Source: Algoriphagus sp.
GTDB lineage: Bacteria > Bacteroidota > Bacteroidia > Cytophagales > Cyclobacteriaceae
Assembly: GCF_030694375.1 (NCBI RefSeq)
Contig: NZ_JAUXYL010000005.1
Location: forward strand, 32,868-96,867
Length of the DNA stretch: 64,000 nt
Direction: 5' to 3'
Each line of letters opens with the position of its first letter. Position 1 is the first letter of the stretch. This document shows positions 54,337 to 62,303 of this stretch, piece after piece. Made by a program: the position numbers and the translations under genes. The notes below the pieces were generated by a model. The model saw only the letters and a list, made by a program, of their open reading frames with translations. It had not been told where the DNA came from and made no database searches.

Positions 54337-55523
54337 TGCCAAAACAAATATCATCCCGGAGTGCCCTGATTTTGATTGTAATCGCTCAATTTCTGGGCAC
54401 TTCGCTTTGGTTTGCTGGCAATGTGGCTGCGCAGGACTTTGAAGTCCTGCTGGGTACTTCAGGAATGATATCCTGGATTACCTCTGCCGTTCAGCTGGGA
54501 TTTATCACAGGAACATTTTTGTATGCTTTTGGGTCGATCGCAGATCGCTATTCCCCTTCAGCTGTTTTTTTCTACAGCGCAGTTTTGGCTGCTACGTTTA
54601 ATATTTTGCTGATCATTCTGCCAGTTGGTTTTGTTTCCGTTTTAGGCTTCCGGTTTTTAGTTGGATTCTTTCTGGCAGGAATCTACCCTGTAGGGATGAA
54701 AATAGCTTCGGATTATTACGAAAAAGGATTGGGATCCGCCTTGGGATTTTTGGTTGGAGCATTGGTGTTTGGCACTTCATTTCCATTTCTAATCAAAGCC
54801 TTGGGAGCAGAATATTCTTGGAAAATCATCCTTTTTGTAACCTCAGGACTTTCAATTATTGGAGGGTCTCTGGTAGGTTTTTTTGTGCCAAATGGTCCAT
54901 TTCGGAAGGCGAATTCAGTTTTCGATCTTGGCCTGCTCCCCAAGCTTGCCAAAATCAAATCACTTCAAGGGGCGGCATTGGGCTATTTTGGACATATGTG
55001 GGAATTGTACACTTTTTGGGCATTACTGCCTTTTTTACTTATGGATTTGAGAAATGAGACTTCAATTGGAGCTGAAAATTCGCTTTGGACTTTTGCAATC
55101 ATTGCCATTGGAGGGGTTTCCTGTGTTGTGGGTGGATTAATTTCAGGTAAACTAGGAAGTGAAAAAGTGGCCCTTTATAGTTTGGCCGGATCGGGAATCT
55201 GTGGGGTATTATTGATTATATTCCCAGAGATACCTACAAGTATGATACTCCCCTTTCTTCTGATTTGGGGTGTTTTGGTCACTGCAGACTCGCCTCAGTT
55301 TTCCACTTTAGTCGCTCAGAGTGTTAAGGCGGAGTATCGGGGAACCGCCCTCACCATGGTTAATTCAATAGGATTTGGGCTGACAATAATCAGTATTCAG
55401 TTTAATCAATTTATGAGTAATCACTTTTTACCCCGGGAGTTTTTGGGCTGGCTGGCGATTGGACCTATTTTAGGATTGCTGGGGTATCGCTATTTCAGGG
55501 GATTTTCACCTTCTAAGCAATAA
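54336..55523 (+). CDS. MFS transporter
   Basis: This 395-residue major facilitator has 12 predicted transmembrane segments. It starts with SALILIVIAQFLGTSLWFAGN; loop 2-3 GSIADRYSP replaces the usual DRxGRR. I do not recognise a substrate group. It is the last gene of the five-gene run that begins with the monooxygenase, so it may import or export the compound handled there. The convergent gene on the other strand starts its terminator directly after this stop. Confidence 0.83.
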   Translation: MPKQISSRSALILIVIAQFLGTSLWFAGNVAAQDFEVLLGTSGMISWITSAVQLGFITGTFLYAFGSIADRYSPSAVFFYSAVLAATFNILLIILPVGFVSVLGFRFLVGFFLAGIYPVGMKIASDYYEKGLGSALGFLVGALVFGTSFPFLIKALGAEYSWKIILFVTSGLSIIGGSLVGFFVPNGPFRKANSVFDLGLLPKLAKIKSLQGAALGYFGHMWELYTFWALLPFLLMDLRNETSIGAENSLWTFAIIAIGGVSCVVGGLISGKLGSEKVALYSLAGSGICGVLLIIFPEIPTSMILPFLLIWGVLVTADSPQFSTLVAQSVKAEYRGTALTMVNSIGFGLTIISIQFNQFMSNHFLPREFLGWLAIGPILGLLGYRYFRGFSPSKQ

Positions 55524-55552
55524 AAAAAGAGGATCCTTTTGGAGATCCTCTT
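55521..55552 (-). terminator. Terminator of the secreted-protein gene (minus strand)
   Basis: AAGAGGATC at 55527-55535 pairs with GATCCTCTT at 55544-55552. Read on the minus strand the stem is followed by seven Ts, so it serves the gene at 55575-56366. The plus-strand side lacks a T tract, although the stem may still stop the MFS transcript. Confidence 0.85.
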
Positions 55553-55574
55553 GAAGAAATAGTCTACCGGACTA

Positions 55575-56366
55575 CTATCTAACTACATTTTCGAGATTTG
55601 CCAGATAAATCCACTTTTGGTCTCTGGACTTCAAGCCCTCATTTACTGCATTTCTTTGTGCAGCGGTCTGGTTCATATCTTCATAGGCTTGTGCATTGAA
55701 AAACTGCACGTAATCCTTATAGAGATTGACAGTAAGGTGTGTGGATGAGGCTTCCGAACCCTGAGGCAGTGCTGCTCTGAGGAAGCTCCAATGCCCCATC
55801 ATTCCCTGATTAATACGACTTTGATGGATAGGCTTGAAAACTTCGATTTCGGCTTTTTCATAGTCACTAAATTTACCTTCTACAGCCTTCATCAAATCAA
55901 ATGATGCCAAAACCCCCGGTTTATACTGAAAGTTATCATTGGTAGAAGCCAATTCTCTCATGTATAATCGCACAGGTAAATCTCTAATGGCAAGAGATTG
56001 TTTGAATAATGTCCTTATTTGAGCATCGGAGAGGTGGGGATAGGCTATTCTGGTGTATTCAATCATCGCTTCATCGTCCAATCCATTCATCATTTTGACG
56101 GGATCATCATAGTGGGTGACCATGATGTATTGGTATTCTCCCTGTTCCGAACCTGTTTGAACTTTCCAAAAGTCCCAACCTTTAATCCGTTTGTCGTTGA
56201 GAGCCTGCCGATATACTTTTTCTGTTAAATCTTTGAACTCGATGTAGTCAAAAAGCTGGTCTTTCTCCACCTTGATGAATTCGAATACCGAATACTGAGT
56301 TTGCTGGGCATGAAGTACGCTTGTCCAAAGCAACCCACAAACCAAGATTAATAAAAACTTTTTCAT
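55575..56366 (-). CDS. Secreted protein of unknown function
   Basis: This 263-residue protein has a signal peptide ending near residue 20 (VLHAQQ). The mature part appears to be two related halves of about 115 residues with alternating strands and helices (YSVFEFIKVEKDQLFDYIEFK and SFDLMKAVEGKFSDYEKAEIEVFKPI), as in dimeric alpha-beta barrel/ferredoxin-like proteins. I recognise no catalytic motif. It is flanked by its own terminator and an upstream AT-rich region with a palindrome. Confidence 0.72.
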   Translation of the reverse strand: MKKFLLILVCGLLWTSVLHAQQTQYSVFEFIKVEKDQLFDYIEFKDLTEKVYRQALNDKRIKGWDFWKVQTGSEQGEYQYIMVTHYDDPVKMMNGLDDEAMIEYTRIAYPHLSDAQIRTLFKQSLAIRDLPVRLYMRELASTNDNFQYKPGVLASFDLMKAVEGKFSDYEKAEIEVFKPIHQSRINQGMMGHWSFLRAALPQGSEASSTHLTVNLYKDYVQFFNAQAYEDMNQTAAQRNAVNEGLKSRDQKWIYLANLENVVR

Positions 56367-56438
56367 AATATTTTGGGGTTTAGGGTTTATTGTGCCAGGA
56401 ATAATTTAAAAATTAATTCTGTAAAAAATCAATTTTCA

Positions 56439-56457
56439 GAATAAAAACTTTTTATTC
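56439..56457. promoter_or_regulatory. 19-bp palindrome in the divergent region before the aminotransferase gene
   Basis: GAATAAAAA-C-TTTTTATTC is a perfect inverted repeat lying 72 bp upstream of the secreted-protein start and 108 bp upstream of the aminotransferase start. It is AT-rich, so chance cannot be excluded, but the position fits an operator serving two divergent genes. Confidence 0.35.
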
Positions 56458-56565
56458 AGGTTGTTACGGCTTGAAACCTACTTTAAATAAAGTATAGCCT
56501 AAAATGCAATTTTTCTAACACTATTGGGGAAAGCTTAGTATTTTAACAATCAAAACAGAAATTCA

Positions 56566-57690
56566 ATGAAGGGACTATCAAGAAGAGATTGGCTAAAAAC
56601 TTCTACACTGGGAGGAGGTTTGGCACTATTTGGAGGTACTGGAATCGTATCTTCCCTCAGTGCAGAAGAGATAAAAAAGTATAATCCACGTCCGATAGCC
56701 GGTCCAATCCGACTGGGATCCAATGAAAACCCATACGGCCCATCCGAATCGATGCGGAAAGCCATGGTCGCTGCTTTCGATAATGGGTGCCGCTATCCTT
56801 GGGGTTACAATGCTTCTCTGGTTAAAATGATCGCTGAGAAAGAAGGAGTACCCGAAGATTACATTGTGCTGACCGCTGGATCAACGGAAGGTCTGAAAGT
56901 AGCCGGAATAACTTTTGGGAGAGGCAGAGAAATCATCAGTTGTACGCCCACATTCCTTTCGATGATGGAATATGCCGAACTTTGGGGCACTGAGATCAAC
57001 TGGGTACCATTGAACAAAGATCTTGATTTTGATCTGGATGAAATCGAAAAGCGGGTAAGCTATGAAACTGGATTGGTTTTTCTTTGCAACCCAAACAATC
57101 CTACCGGGAAGCTTCTTCCTGCTGACAGGGTAATGGATTTCTGTGAAAAAGTAAGTCAACGAACCGTGGTTTTCAGCGATGAAGCCTACTATGATTACAT
57201 CACCGATCCCAACTATCCATCCATGGTGGAGTTGGTGAAAAAAGGTCATGATGTAGTGGTTTCACGTACTCTTTCCAAAGTCTATGGATTGGCGGGAATC
57301 CGAATGGGGTATTTGATAGCCAAGCCGGATCTGGCAAAAAAGCTGAAAGACAGAGTTGTCGCCAATACCAATATCATGGCAATTGAGGCAGGAAAAGCGG
57401 CCTTGGCTGATGCTGATTTTTACAAGTTTTCGTTGCAAAAAAACGAAGAAGCAAAAGCGATGATCATCCAAACTCTAAATGAGTTAAAGTTGCCTTACCT
57501 CCCTTCTCATGCAAATTTTGTTTTTTTTCAATCCGGAAAAGATATCAAAGAACTCGGTGATATTATGGAGAAAAAGGGATTTATTATCGGTCGCGCTTTC
57601 CCTCCATTGAATGATTGGTGTAGAATATCAACCGGAACGATCGAGGAAATCACACTTTATAATCGAGCCATCAAGGAAGTACTCGGCTAA
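56566..57690 (+). CDS. Tat-exported HisC-like PLP aminotransferase
   Basis: This 374-residue fold-type I aminotransferase is related to histidinol-phosphate aminotransferase. It has LGSNENPYGPSES, CNPNNPTGK, FSDEAYYDYI and the PLP Lys in RTLSKVYGLAGIRMGYL. The N-terminus MKGLSRRDWLKTSTLGGGLALFGG is a Tat signal with the twin-arginine SRRDWLK. The enzyme would be folded with its cofactor in the cytoplasm and exported. A cytosolic HisC already exists in the his operon, so this one probably has another substrate. TAATG joins it to the GNAT gene. Confidence 0.9.
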   Translation: MKGLSRRDWLKTSTLGGGLALFGGTGIVSSLSAEEIKKYNPRPIAGPIRLGSNENPYGPSESMRKAMVAAFDNGCRYPWGYNASLVKMIAEKEGVPEDYIVLTAGSTEGLKVAGITFGRGREIISCTPTFLSMMEYAELWGTEINWVPLNKDLDFDLDEIEKRVSYETGLVFLCNPNNPTGKLLPADRVMDFCEKVSQRTVVFSDEAYYDYITDPNYPSMVELVKKGHDVVVSRTLSKVYGLAGIRMGYLIAKPDLAKKLKDRVVANTNIMAIEAGKAALADADFYKFSLQKNEEAKAMIIQTLNELKLPYLPSHANFVFFQSGKDIKELGDIMEKKGFIIGRAFPPLNDWCRISTGTIEEITLYNRAIKEVLG

Positions 57691-58229
57691 TGATTGATCG
57701 GAATCTTATTTTAGAAAATGAAAAAGTCCTGCTGAAACCAATGGTACAGCAGGACTTTCCTTTGCTCCAGGCTTTAAGTGCAGATCCAAGAATGTGGATC
57801 TATTTTACTCATGATCTGAGTATCCCCGAGGAATTTGAAAAATGGGCCACTCCACATTTCACTGAGGAAAGGCTTCAATTTACCGTCATTGAAAAATCCA
57901 CGGGAAATCTGGCAGGTGCCACAGCATTCGGGAATTATTCAACCCGTGATCAGCGAGTTGAGATTGGATGGACTTGGTTGGGAGAAGGATATCAAGGTTC
58001 GGGAATAAACCAATCCATGAAGAAACTGATGCTTGACTATTGCTTTGGTGTGTTGAAATTGAAACGGGTCGAAATCAAGACTGATGTCTTGAATATGCCT
58101 GCGCGGCATGCCCTATTGAAATTTGGAGCTGTCGAAGAAGGCGTGCTGCGAAGTCATACATTGATGACAAATGGTAGAAGAAGAGACACAATTTATTACA
58201 GCCTGATTGAGGGGGAATGGAAGGTTTAG
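57690..58229 (+). CDS. GNAT acetyltransferase (RimJ/RimL-like)
   Basis: This 179-residue acetyltransferase begins ILENEKVLLKPMVQQDFPLLQ and has the acetyl-CoA segment VEIGWTWLGEGYQGSGINQSMKKLMLDYCF, then KRVEIKTDVLNMPARHALLKFGAVEEG. This RimJ/RimL-type pattern is typical of protein N-terminal or small-molecule acetylases. Its start overlaps the preceding aminotransferase stop by one base (TAATG), so both are translated from one message. The substrate is unknown. Confidence 0.88.
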   Translation: MIDRNLILENEKVLLKPMVQQDFPLLQALSADPRMWIYFTHDLSIPEEFEKWATPHFTEERLQFTVIEKSTGNLAGATAFGNYSTRDQRVEIGWTWLGEGYQGSGINQSMKKLMLDYCFGVLKLKRVEIKTDVLNMPARHALLKFGAVEEGVLRSHTLMTNGRRRDTIYYSLIEGEWKV

Positions 58230-58283
58230 AGTGGGCAGTGGGCAGTGGGCAGTTGGTAGTGGGCAGTGGGCAGTGGGCAGTTT
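58230..58283 (+). repeat. GGCAGTGGGCAGT low-complexity repeat
   Basis: Directly after the GNAT stop, near-perfect tandem copies of the 7-mer GGCAGTG/GGCAGTT run for about 50 bp. A second short tract of the same word lies at 58439-58461. No coding sense appears on either strand. Confidence 0.75.
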
Positions 58284-58324
58284 TAAGAACCAGGAGACGA
58301 AAAGCAAGAAGCTAGACTCCGTGA

Positions 58325-58462
58325 CCTTGAAAAAGTCAAACACTGCACAAAAGCCTTGAAGTTCTTTAAAACCTTAACCAAAGCCAATCTCAAAAAAACC
58401 TTCGCGTCCCTCCGCGTTCTCTGCGGTTAAAAAAGTAGGCAGTGGCAGTGGGCAGTAGGCAG
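58325..58462 (+). repeat. Direct repeat, copy 1 (partner at 60275)
   Basis: This copy begins CCTTGAAAAAGTC and contains GAAGTTCTTTAAAACCTTAA, CAAAGCCAATCTCAAAAAAA and CCTTCGCGTCCCTCCGCG. It ends TCTGCGGTTAAAAAAGTAGG plus a GGCAGT tract. The copy at 60275-60402 keeps the same order and spacing with scattered changes. The two copies, in direct orientation about 1.95 kb apart, enclose the exonuclease gene. Confidence 0.7.
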
Positions 58463-58488
58463 TTTTTTTGAAGCAAGCGGCTAGAGTT

Positions 58489-59850
58489 TTAATTAGTAAG
58501 TGAAAAAACGCGAATCTTAGCAGCATCAATCTGATGAATATACTGCCTTAGAATGTAGAACGTCTCCGGAACTTTTGGAACGGTTTCCAGATCGTTTGGA
58601 TCGGGAAAATCAGGACTTTTCAAGTAGGAATATCGGCTGAGCATGCCCCCCTCAAAATAGCAGTAGGCACTTTCACCTTCTTCTCTACCCGGAAGGTTCA
58701 ACATTAAGTCTTTTTTCGATTTTTTAATCCCCTGAATAAAATCTTCCACCCGTTCATTGTAAGTAATTGGATTTTCGGAAGAATTGCAGGCTCCAAGGCA
58801 AGTTTCATCCTGGAGGACTTGGCAAGTAACTTTCCTTAAGCCACTCAATTTTTGACAAAGTTGGTAGGTCTCAATTCCGGATTTCAGAAATTGATTTGCT
58901 TCCTCAGAGGAGAAAAAAGTTTCCAAAGGCCTTATGTTTTTACTCACTTTGGCGACCTGAAAACGATAATACCCGGAACCATCCTGATAATGGAACAAAC
59001 CCCACAAGGTTTTTGGCATTTTCAAGGCTGAATTGTAGGTTGGCCAAAGCCGTTTGATTTCTAGCGTTTCAAAAAGCAAAGCCATGAATTCCGTTCCTGT
59101 AAGTTGCCACTGAAGGTCCACCACCTCAGTTTTCAATTGCTGTTTCAGTTGAGGCAAAACCTGTCCAGAGAAGTGTCCTTTGAATCGCTCCCTGATATTC
59201 AATGCTTTTCCCACATAGATGACTTTCCCTTTAGTATTGAGCATGTAGTACACGCCGCAGGCTTCCGGGATTTGTTTGAATTTGGTTAAGGGGAAATGAG
59301 GAGGAAGAAAAGTTTCTCCAGCGTTTCTTTTCAGAGATGAAAATATAATATCCTGCCTATCTCTGATCATTTGATCAAATAGTAAAGCGGTAGCCTTGGC
59401 ATCACCCATAGCCCGGTGACGGGCCAAAATGGGAATTTTTTGGCTCTCGCAAATCCTACCCAAACTGTAGGAACCCAGTCCGGGAAAAACCTTTCTGGAA
59501 AGCCGGACGGTACATAATTTTTGGGAATTGAGCACTTTTCCCATTTTCAGAAAGGCCTCACGAATAAACCCAAAATCAAAATTTACAGAATGGGCGACAA
59601 AGACCCGATCGTCCAACAGCTCCCAAAGTTCCTCAGCGATTTCAGAGAAAGTTGGTGCGGATCGTACCATGTTGTTGTCAATTCCTGTCAGTCCGGTGAT
59701 GTATCCCGGTATCTGCTGTTCCGGATTAATTAAAGTTTGCCATTCGGTCACAATTTGAACTCCGTCATGGATCAAAACTGCAATTTCTGTAATCCCCGCA
59801 CCTCTTGGTGATCCTCCTGTGGTTTCAATATCTACAATGGCAAATTCCAT
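58489..59850 (-). CDS. DnaQ-type exonuclease fused to a GIY-YIG endonuclease domain
   Basis: This 453-residue nuclease has an N-terminal DEDD exonuclease (about 1-170), with IVDIETTGG, SVNFDFGFI and ARHRAMGDAKAT motifs carrying the metal ligands. A GIY-YIG domain (about 200-280) follows, read as GVYYMLNTKGKVIYVGKALNIRERFKGHF. Next comes a UvrC/Cho-like part with TCQVLQDETCLGACN and the YNERVEDFIQGI segment, which resembles the UvrB-binding region. The architecture matches bacterial exonuclease-Cho proteins that act in nucleotide excision repair. It stands alone between repeat fields. Confidence 0.93.
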   Translation of the reverse strand: MEFAIVDIETTGGSPRGAGITEIAVLIHDGVQIVTEWQTLINPEQQIPGYITGLTGIDNNMVRSAPTFSEIAEELWELLDDRVFVAHSVNFDFGFIREAFLKMGKVLNSQKLCTVRLSRKVFPGLGSYSLGRICESQKIPILARHRAMGDAKATALLFDQMIRDRQDIIFSSLKRNAGETFLPPHFPLTKFKQIPEACGVYYMLNTKGKVIYVGKALNIRERFKGHFSGQVLPQLKQQLKTEVVDLQWQLTGTEFMALLFETLEIKRLWPTYNSALKMPKTLWGLFHYQDGSGYYRFQVAKVSKNIRPLETFFSSEEANQFLKSGIETYQLCQKLSGLRKVTCQVLQDETCLGACNSSENPITYNERVEDFIQGIKKSKKDLMLNLPGREEGESAYCYFEGGMLSRYSYLKSPDFPDPNDLETVPKVPETFYILRQYIHQIDAAKIRVFSLTN

Positions 59851-59914
59851 AAGTTAAAGTTAATGCATTGAGGCTAGAGAACAGCAGGGAAGACGGTTGT
59901 TGTCGGGGAAGTTG

Positions 59915-59990
59915 AATGACCGGTGTCGGGTGTCAGATGTACGATGACCGATGTCGGGTGTCGGATGACCGATGTCGGTGTTAGCGGGAA
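59915..59990 (+). repeat. GATGACCGATGTCGGGTGTC tandem-like repeat
   Basis: Variants of ATGACCGATGTCGG/TGTCGGGTGTC follow one another for about 60 bp, then GAAGACCGAAGACGGAAGAC. This is a short, G-rich, two-word degenerate repeat with no gene. It opens the 621-bp gene-free gap downstream of the exonuclease gene. Confidence 0.7.
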
Positions 59991-60097
59991 GACCGAAGAC
60001 GGAAGACGTGAGAAGGGTGCTGGATGTCCGGTGTCTGTACTTCCAATACCGGAGAAGCAAGAAACTAAAATCAAGAAGCTAGACAGTCATGTTATAA

Positions 60098-60192
60098 ACA
60101 ACCCTGAAAGGGTTAAACTTTGAATAGCCCCGTGTGAAACGCGGGGAATTTAACATATTAAATCAGGGACGACAACCCTGAAAGGGTTGAAC
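60098..60192 (+). repeat. Paired AACCCTGAAAGGGTT hairpins (REP-like element)
   Basis: ACAACCCTGAAAGGGTT occurs at 60098 and 60172, each forming a 6-bp hairpin with a GAA loop. Between them is CCCCGTGTGAAACGCGGGG at 60128-60146, a 7-bp hairpin with one wobble pair. This organisation is typical of REP-like elements dispersed in Bacteroidota genomes. Confidence 0.75.
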
Positions 60193-60274
60193 AATTTCGG
60201 TTAATTTGTAAACATTGTGTCAAGTAAAATCAAGACGCGACATCAGCACCAAAAAACGAAGCATTGCTCCTTAA

Positions 60275-60402
60275 CCTTAAAAAAGTCCAGCACTACTCAT
60301 AAACTTAGAAGTTCTCTAAAACCTCAACCAAAGCAAAACTAAAAAAAACCTTCGCTTTCCTTCGTGGTCTTTGTGTTTTAAAAAGTAAGCAGTTAGCAGA
60401 AA
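60275..60402 (+). repeat. Direct repeat, copy 2 (partner at 58325)
   Basis: CCTTAAAAAAGTCCAGCACT, TTAGAAGTTCTCTAAAACCT and CCTTCGCTTTCCTTCGTGG correspond position by position to copy 1. The copy ends with TTTGTGTTTTAAAAAGTAAG and AGCAGTTAGCAG. Nothing else is recognised up to the oxidoreductase gene end at 60472. Confidence 0.7.
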
Positions 60403-60471
60403 CTAGAACCAAGAAGCTGATGTCATGAACCCTATGCCTCGCTTCTCACTTCTTTATATTAAAGTCTTGTG

Positions 60472-62049
60472 CTAATTCACATATGCAGCGATCAGTTTTT
60501 CTGCACAGCGTTCCCCATCCATGGCCGCGGAGACGATGCCACCGGCATACCCGGCACCTTCAGCACAGGGATATAATCTCTTGATATGTGGATGCTCAAA
60601 TGTTTCTTTATCCCGAGGAATACGGACGGGTGAGGAGGTTCGGCTTTCCACCCCGATGATCTGGGCCTCATTGGTAAAGTATCCCTTCATCTTCTGTCCA
60701 AAGGCTTTAAATGCAATTGCCATTCGTTCCGAAATAAAATCTGGAAGAACCCCACGCATTTCCACAGACTCCAAACCAGGCTGGTAGGACGTATCCAATA
60801 GCGAAGTGCTTACTTTCCTGTTAACAAAATCAACCATACGCTGGGCAGGAGCCACCTGATTTTTCCCTCCCAATTCCCAAGCGCTTTTTTCGATATCAGC
60901 CTGAAAATGCATCGCGGCGAGCGCGCCAAATTTTTGATAGTGAGGCAAATCTTCCAGCTCCACTGAAACCACCATCCCTGAATTGGCAAACTTACTGTCC
61001 CTTCTGCTTGGGCTCATTCCATTGACGACTAACTCACCCGGAGCCGTTGCTGCGGGAACAATAAAACCTCCGGGACACATACAAAAGCTGAACACACCAC
61101 GCTGCTTTCCTTTGAACTCAGTTTGCTGCACCAAAGAATAAGCTGAAGCAGGTAAATATGGCCCGCGATCCAACTCACAATGATATTGGATACGATCGAT
61201 CAAATTTTGACTGTGCTCTATCCGGACTCCCAAGGCGAAAGGTTTGGCTTCTATCAGCACTTTTCTCTGAGCAAGAAGTTGAAAAATATCTCTGGCTGAA
61301 TGTCCCGTCGCGAGAATCACTCCCATTCCCCTGATGGCATCGCCATGATTTGTCAACACCCCTTTGATTTCATCTCGTTCCAGGATCAAATCTTCTACCC
61401 GGGATTCGAAGTGGATTTCACCTCCGGATTCGAGGATGCTTTCTCTAAGTTTGGCAACCAGAACGGGTAATTTGTTTGTGCCAATATGGGGATGTGCATC
61501 GACGAGGATTTCCTCAGTAGCACCGTGCGCTACCAAGATTTCCATAATTCTCCGAATATCTCCCCTTTTCTTGGATCGGGTATAAAGTTTCCCATCAGAA
61601 TAAGTTCCTGCTCCTCCTTCGCCAAAACAATAATTTGAGTCTGGATTTACAATTCCTTCCTTATTAATTGCTGCTAGGTCACGGCGCCTGGCACGGACAT
61701 CTTTACCTCTTTCGATCACGATGGGCTTAACGCCCAATTCGATCGCGCGTAAGGCCGCAAAAAGGCCTGCAGGGCCTGCTCCTACTATGACGATGCGATC
61801 TGCATTTCGCACATCTTGATACTTCGGTAAATGATCCAGTAGCGAGCCGGGTCTTTCATTTATAAAAAGCTCCGCTTCAACATTTACAATTACTTTTCTG
61901 CCTCGTGCATCAATCGATCTACGGGTTTGGCGGGCAAAGGATTCTTCGGTATAAGCGGGAAGTCCTGCTTTGCGAAGGACAGTTTGCTTAAAAATAGCTT
62001 CATCGTAAGCCTCTTCTGGGCTTAGCTGTAGGGTGAATGTCTTTTTCAT
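60472..62049 (-). CDS. NAD(P)/FAD-dependent oxidoreductase (COG2509-like)
   Basis: This 525-residue flavoprotein begins with a small domain (about 1-75), followed by the FAD site RIVIVGAGPAGLFAALRAIELG. PIVIERGKDVRARRRD and NPDSNYCFGEGGAGTYSDGKLYTRS are the fingerprints of this uncharacterised dehydrogenase family. A second conserved part has VILATGHSARDIF and KPFALGVRIEHSQ, and the end has YPCAEGAGYAGGIVSAAMDGERCAE for FAD closure. The reaction is unknown. It stands alone with short repeats on both sides. Confidence 0.88.
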   Translation of the reverse strand: MKKTFTLQLSPEEAYDEAIFKQTVLRKAGLPAYTEESFARQTRRSIDARGRKVIVNVEAELFINERPGSLLDHLPKYQDVRNADRIVIVGAGPAGLFAALRAIELGVKPIVIERGKDVRARRRDLAAINKEGIVNPDSNYCFGEGGAGTYSDGKLYTRSKKRGDIRRIMEILVAHGATEEILVDAHPHIGTNKLPVLVAKLRESILESGGEIHFESRVEDLILERDEIKGVLTNHGDAIRGMGVILATGHSARDIFQLLAQRKVLIEAKPFALGVRIEHSQNLIDRIQYHCELDRGPYLPASAYSLVQQTEFKGKQRGVFSFCMCPGGFIVPAATAPGELVVNGMSPSRRDSKFANSGMVVSVELEDLPHYQKFGALAAMHFQADIEKSAWELGGKNQVAPAQRMVDFVNRKVSTSLLDTSYQPGLESVEMRGVLPDFISERMAIAFKAFGQKMKGYFTNEAQIIGVESRTSSPVRIPRDKETFEHPHIKRLYPCAEGAGYAGGIVSAAMDGERCAEKLIAAYVN

Positions 62050-62235
62050 GGTAAGGTATTTATCCTTAAATCAATGCAAAGGTAAGTATCAAGATTTTAG
62101 TATCAAGAAAAGTAGAAATAATGTGGAAATACAATAGAACTAGGCTCCCTTCGGTCGCGAGATAGGCTTCTGAAAAAAAACAAAGCGGCCTTGCTCACAA
62201 ATCCCTAATCCAACAAAGCATTAAGATTCAGAAAT

Positions 62236-62265
62236 AAAAAAGCCGCTCTTATTACAAAGCGGCTA
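62236..62265 (-). terminator. Terminator of the CapD-type gene (minus strand)
   Basis: AGCCGCT at 62242-62248 pairs with AGCGGCT at 62259-62265. Read on the minus strand it is followed by six Ts. It lies 38 bp beyond the end of the CapD-type gene. The remaining 190 bp of this gap hold only short degenerate words and no gene. Confidence 0.88.
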
Positions 62266-62303
62266 TTCTTGATATCATACTTGGTACTTAATACTTGATA
62301 CTA

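Noticed and set aside
60098..60192. Possible small CRISPR (two AACCCTGAAAGGGTT repeats)
   Set aside because: Only two copies, the unit between them contains its own hairpin, and the whole looks REP-like.
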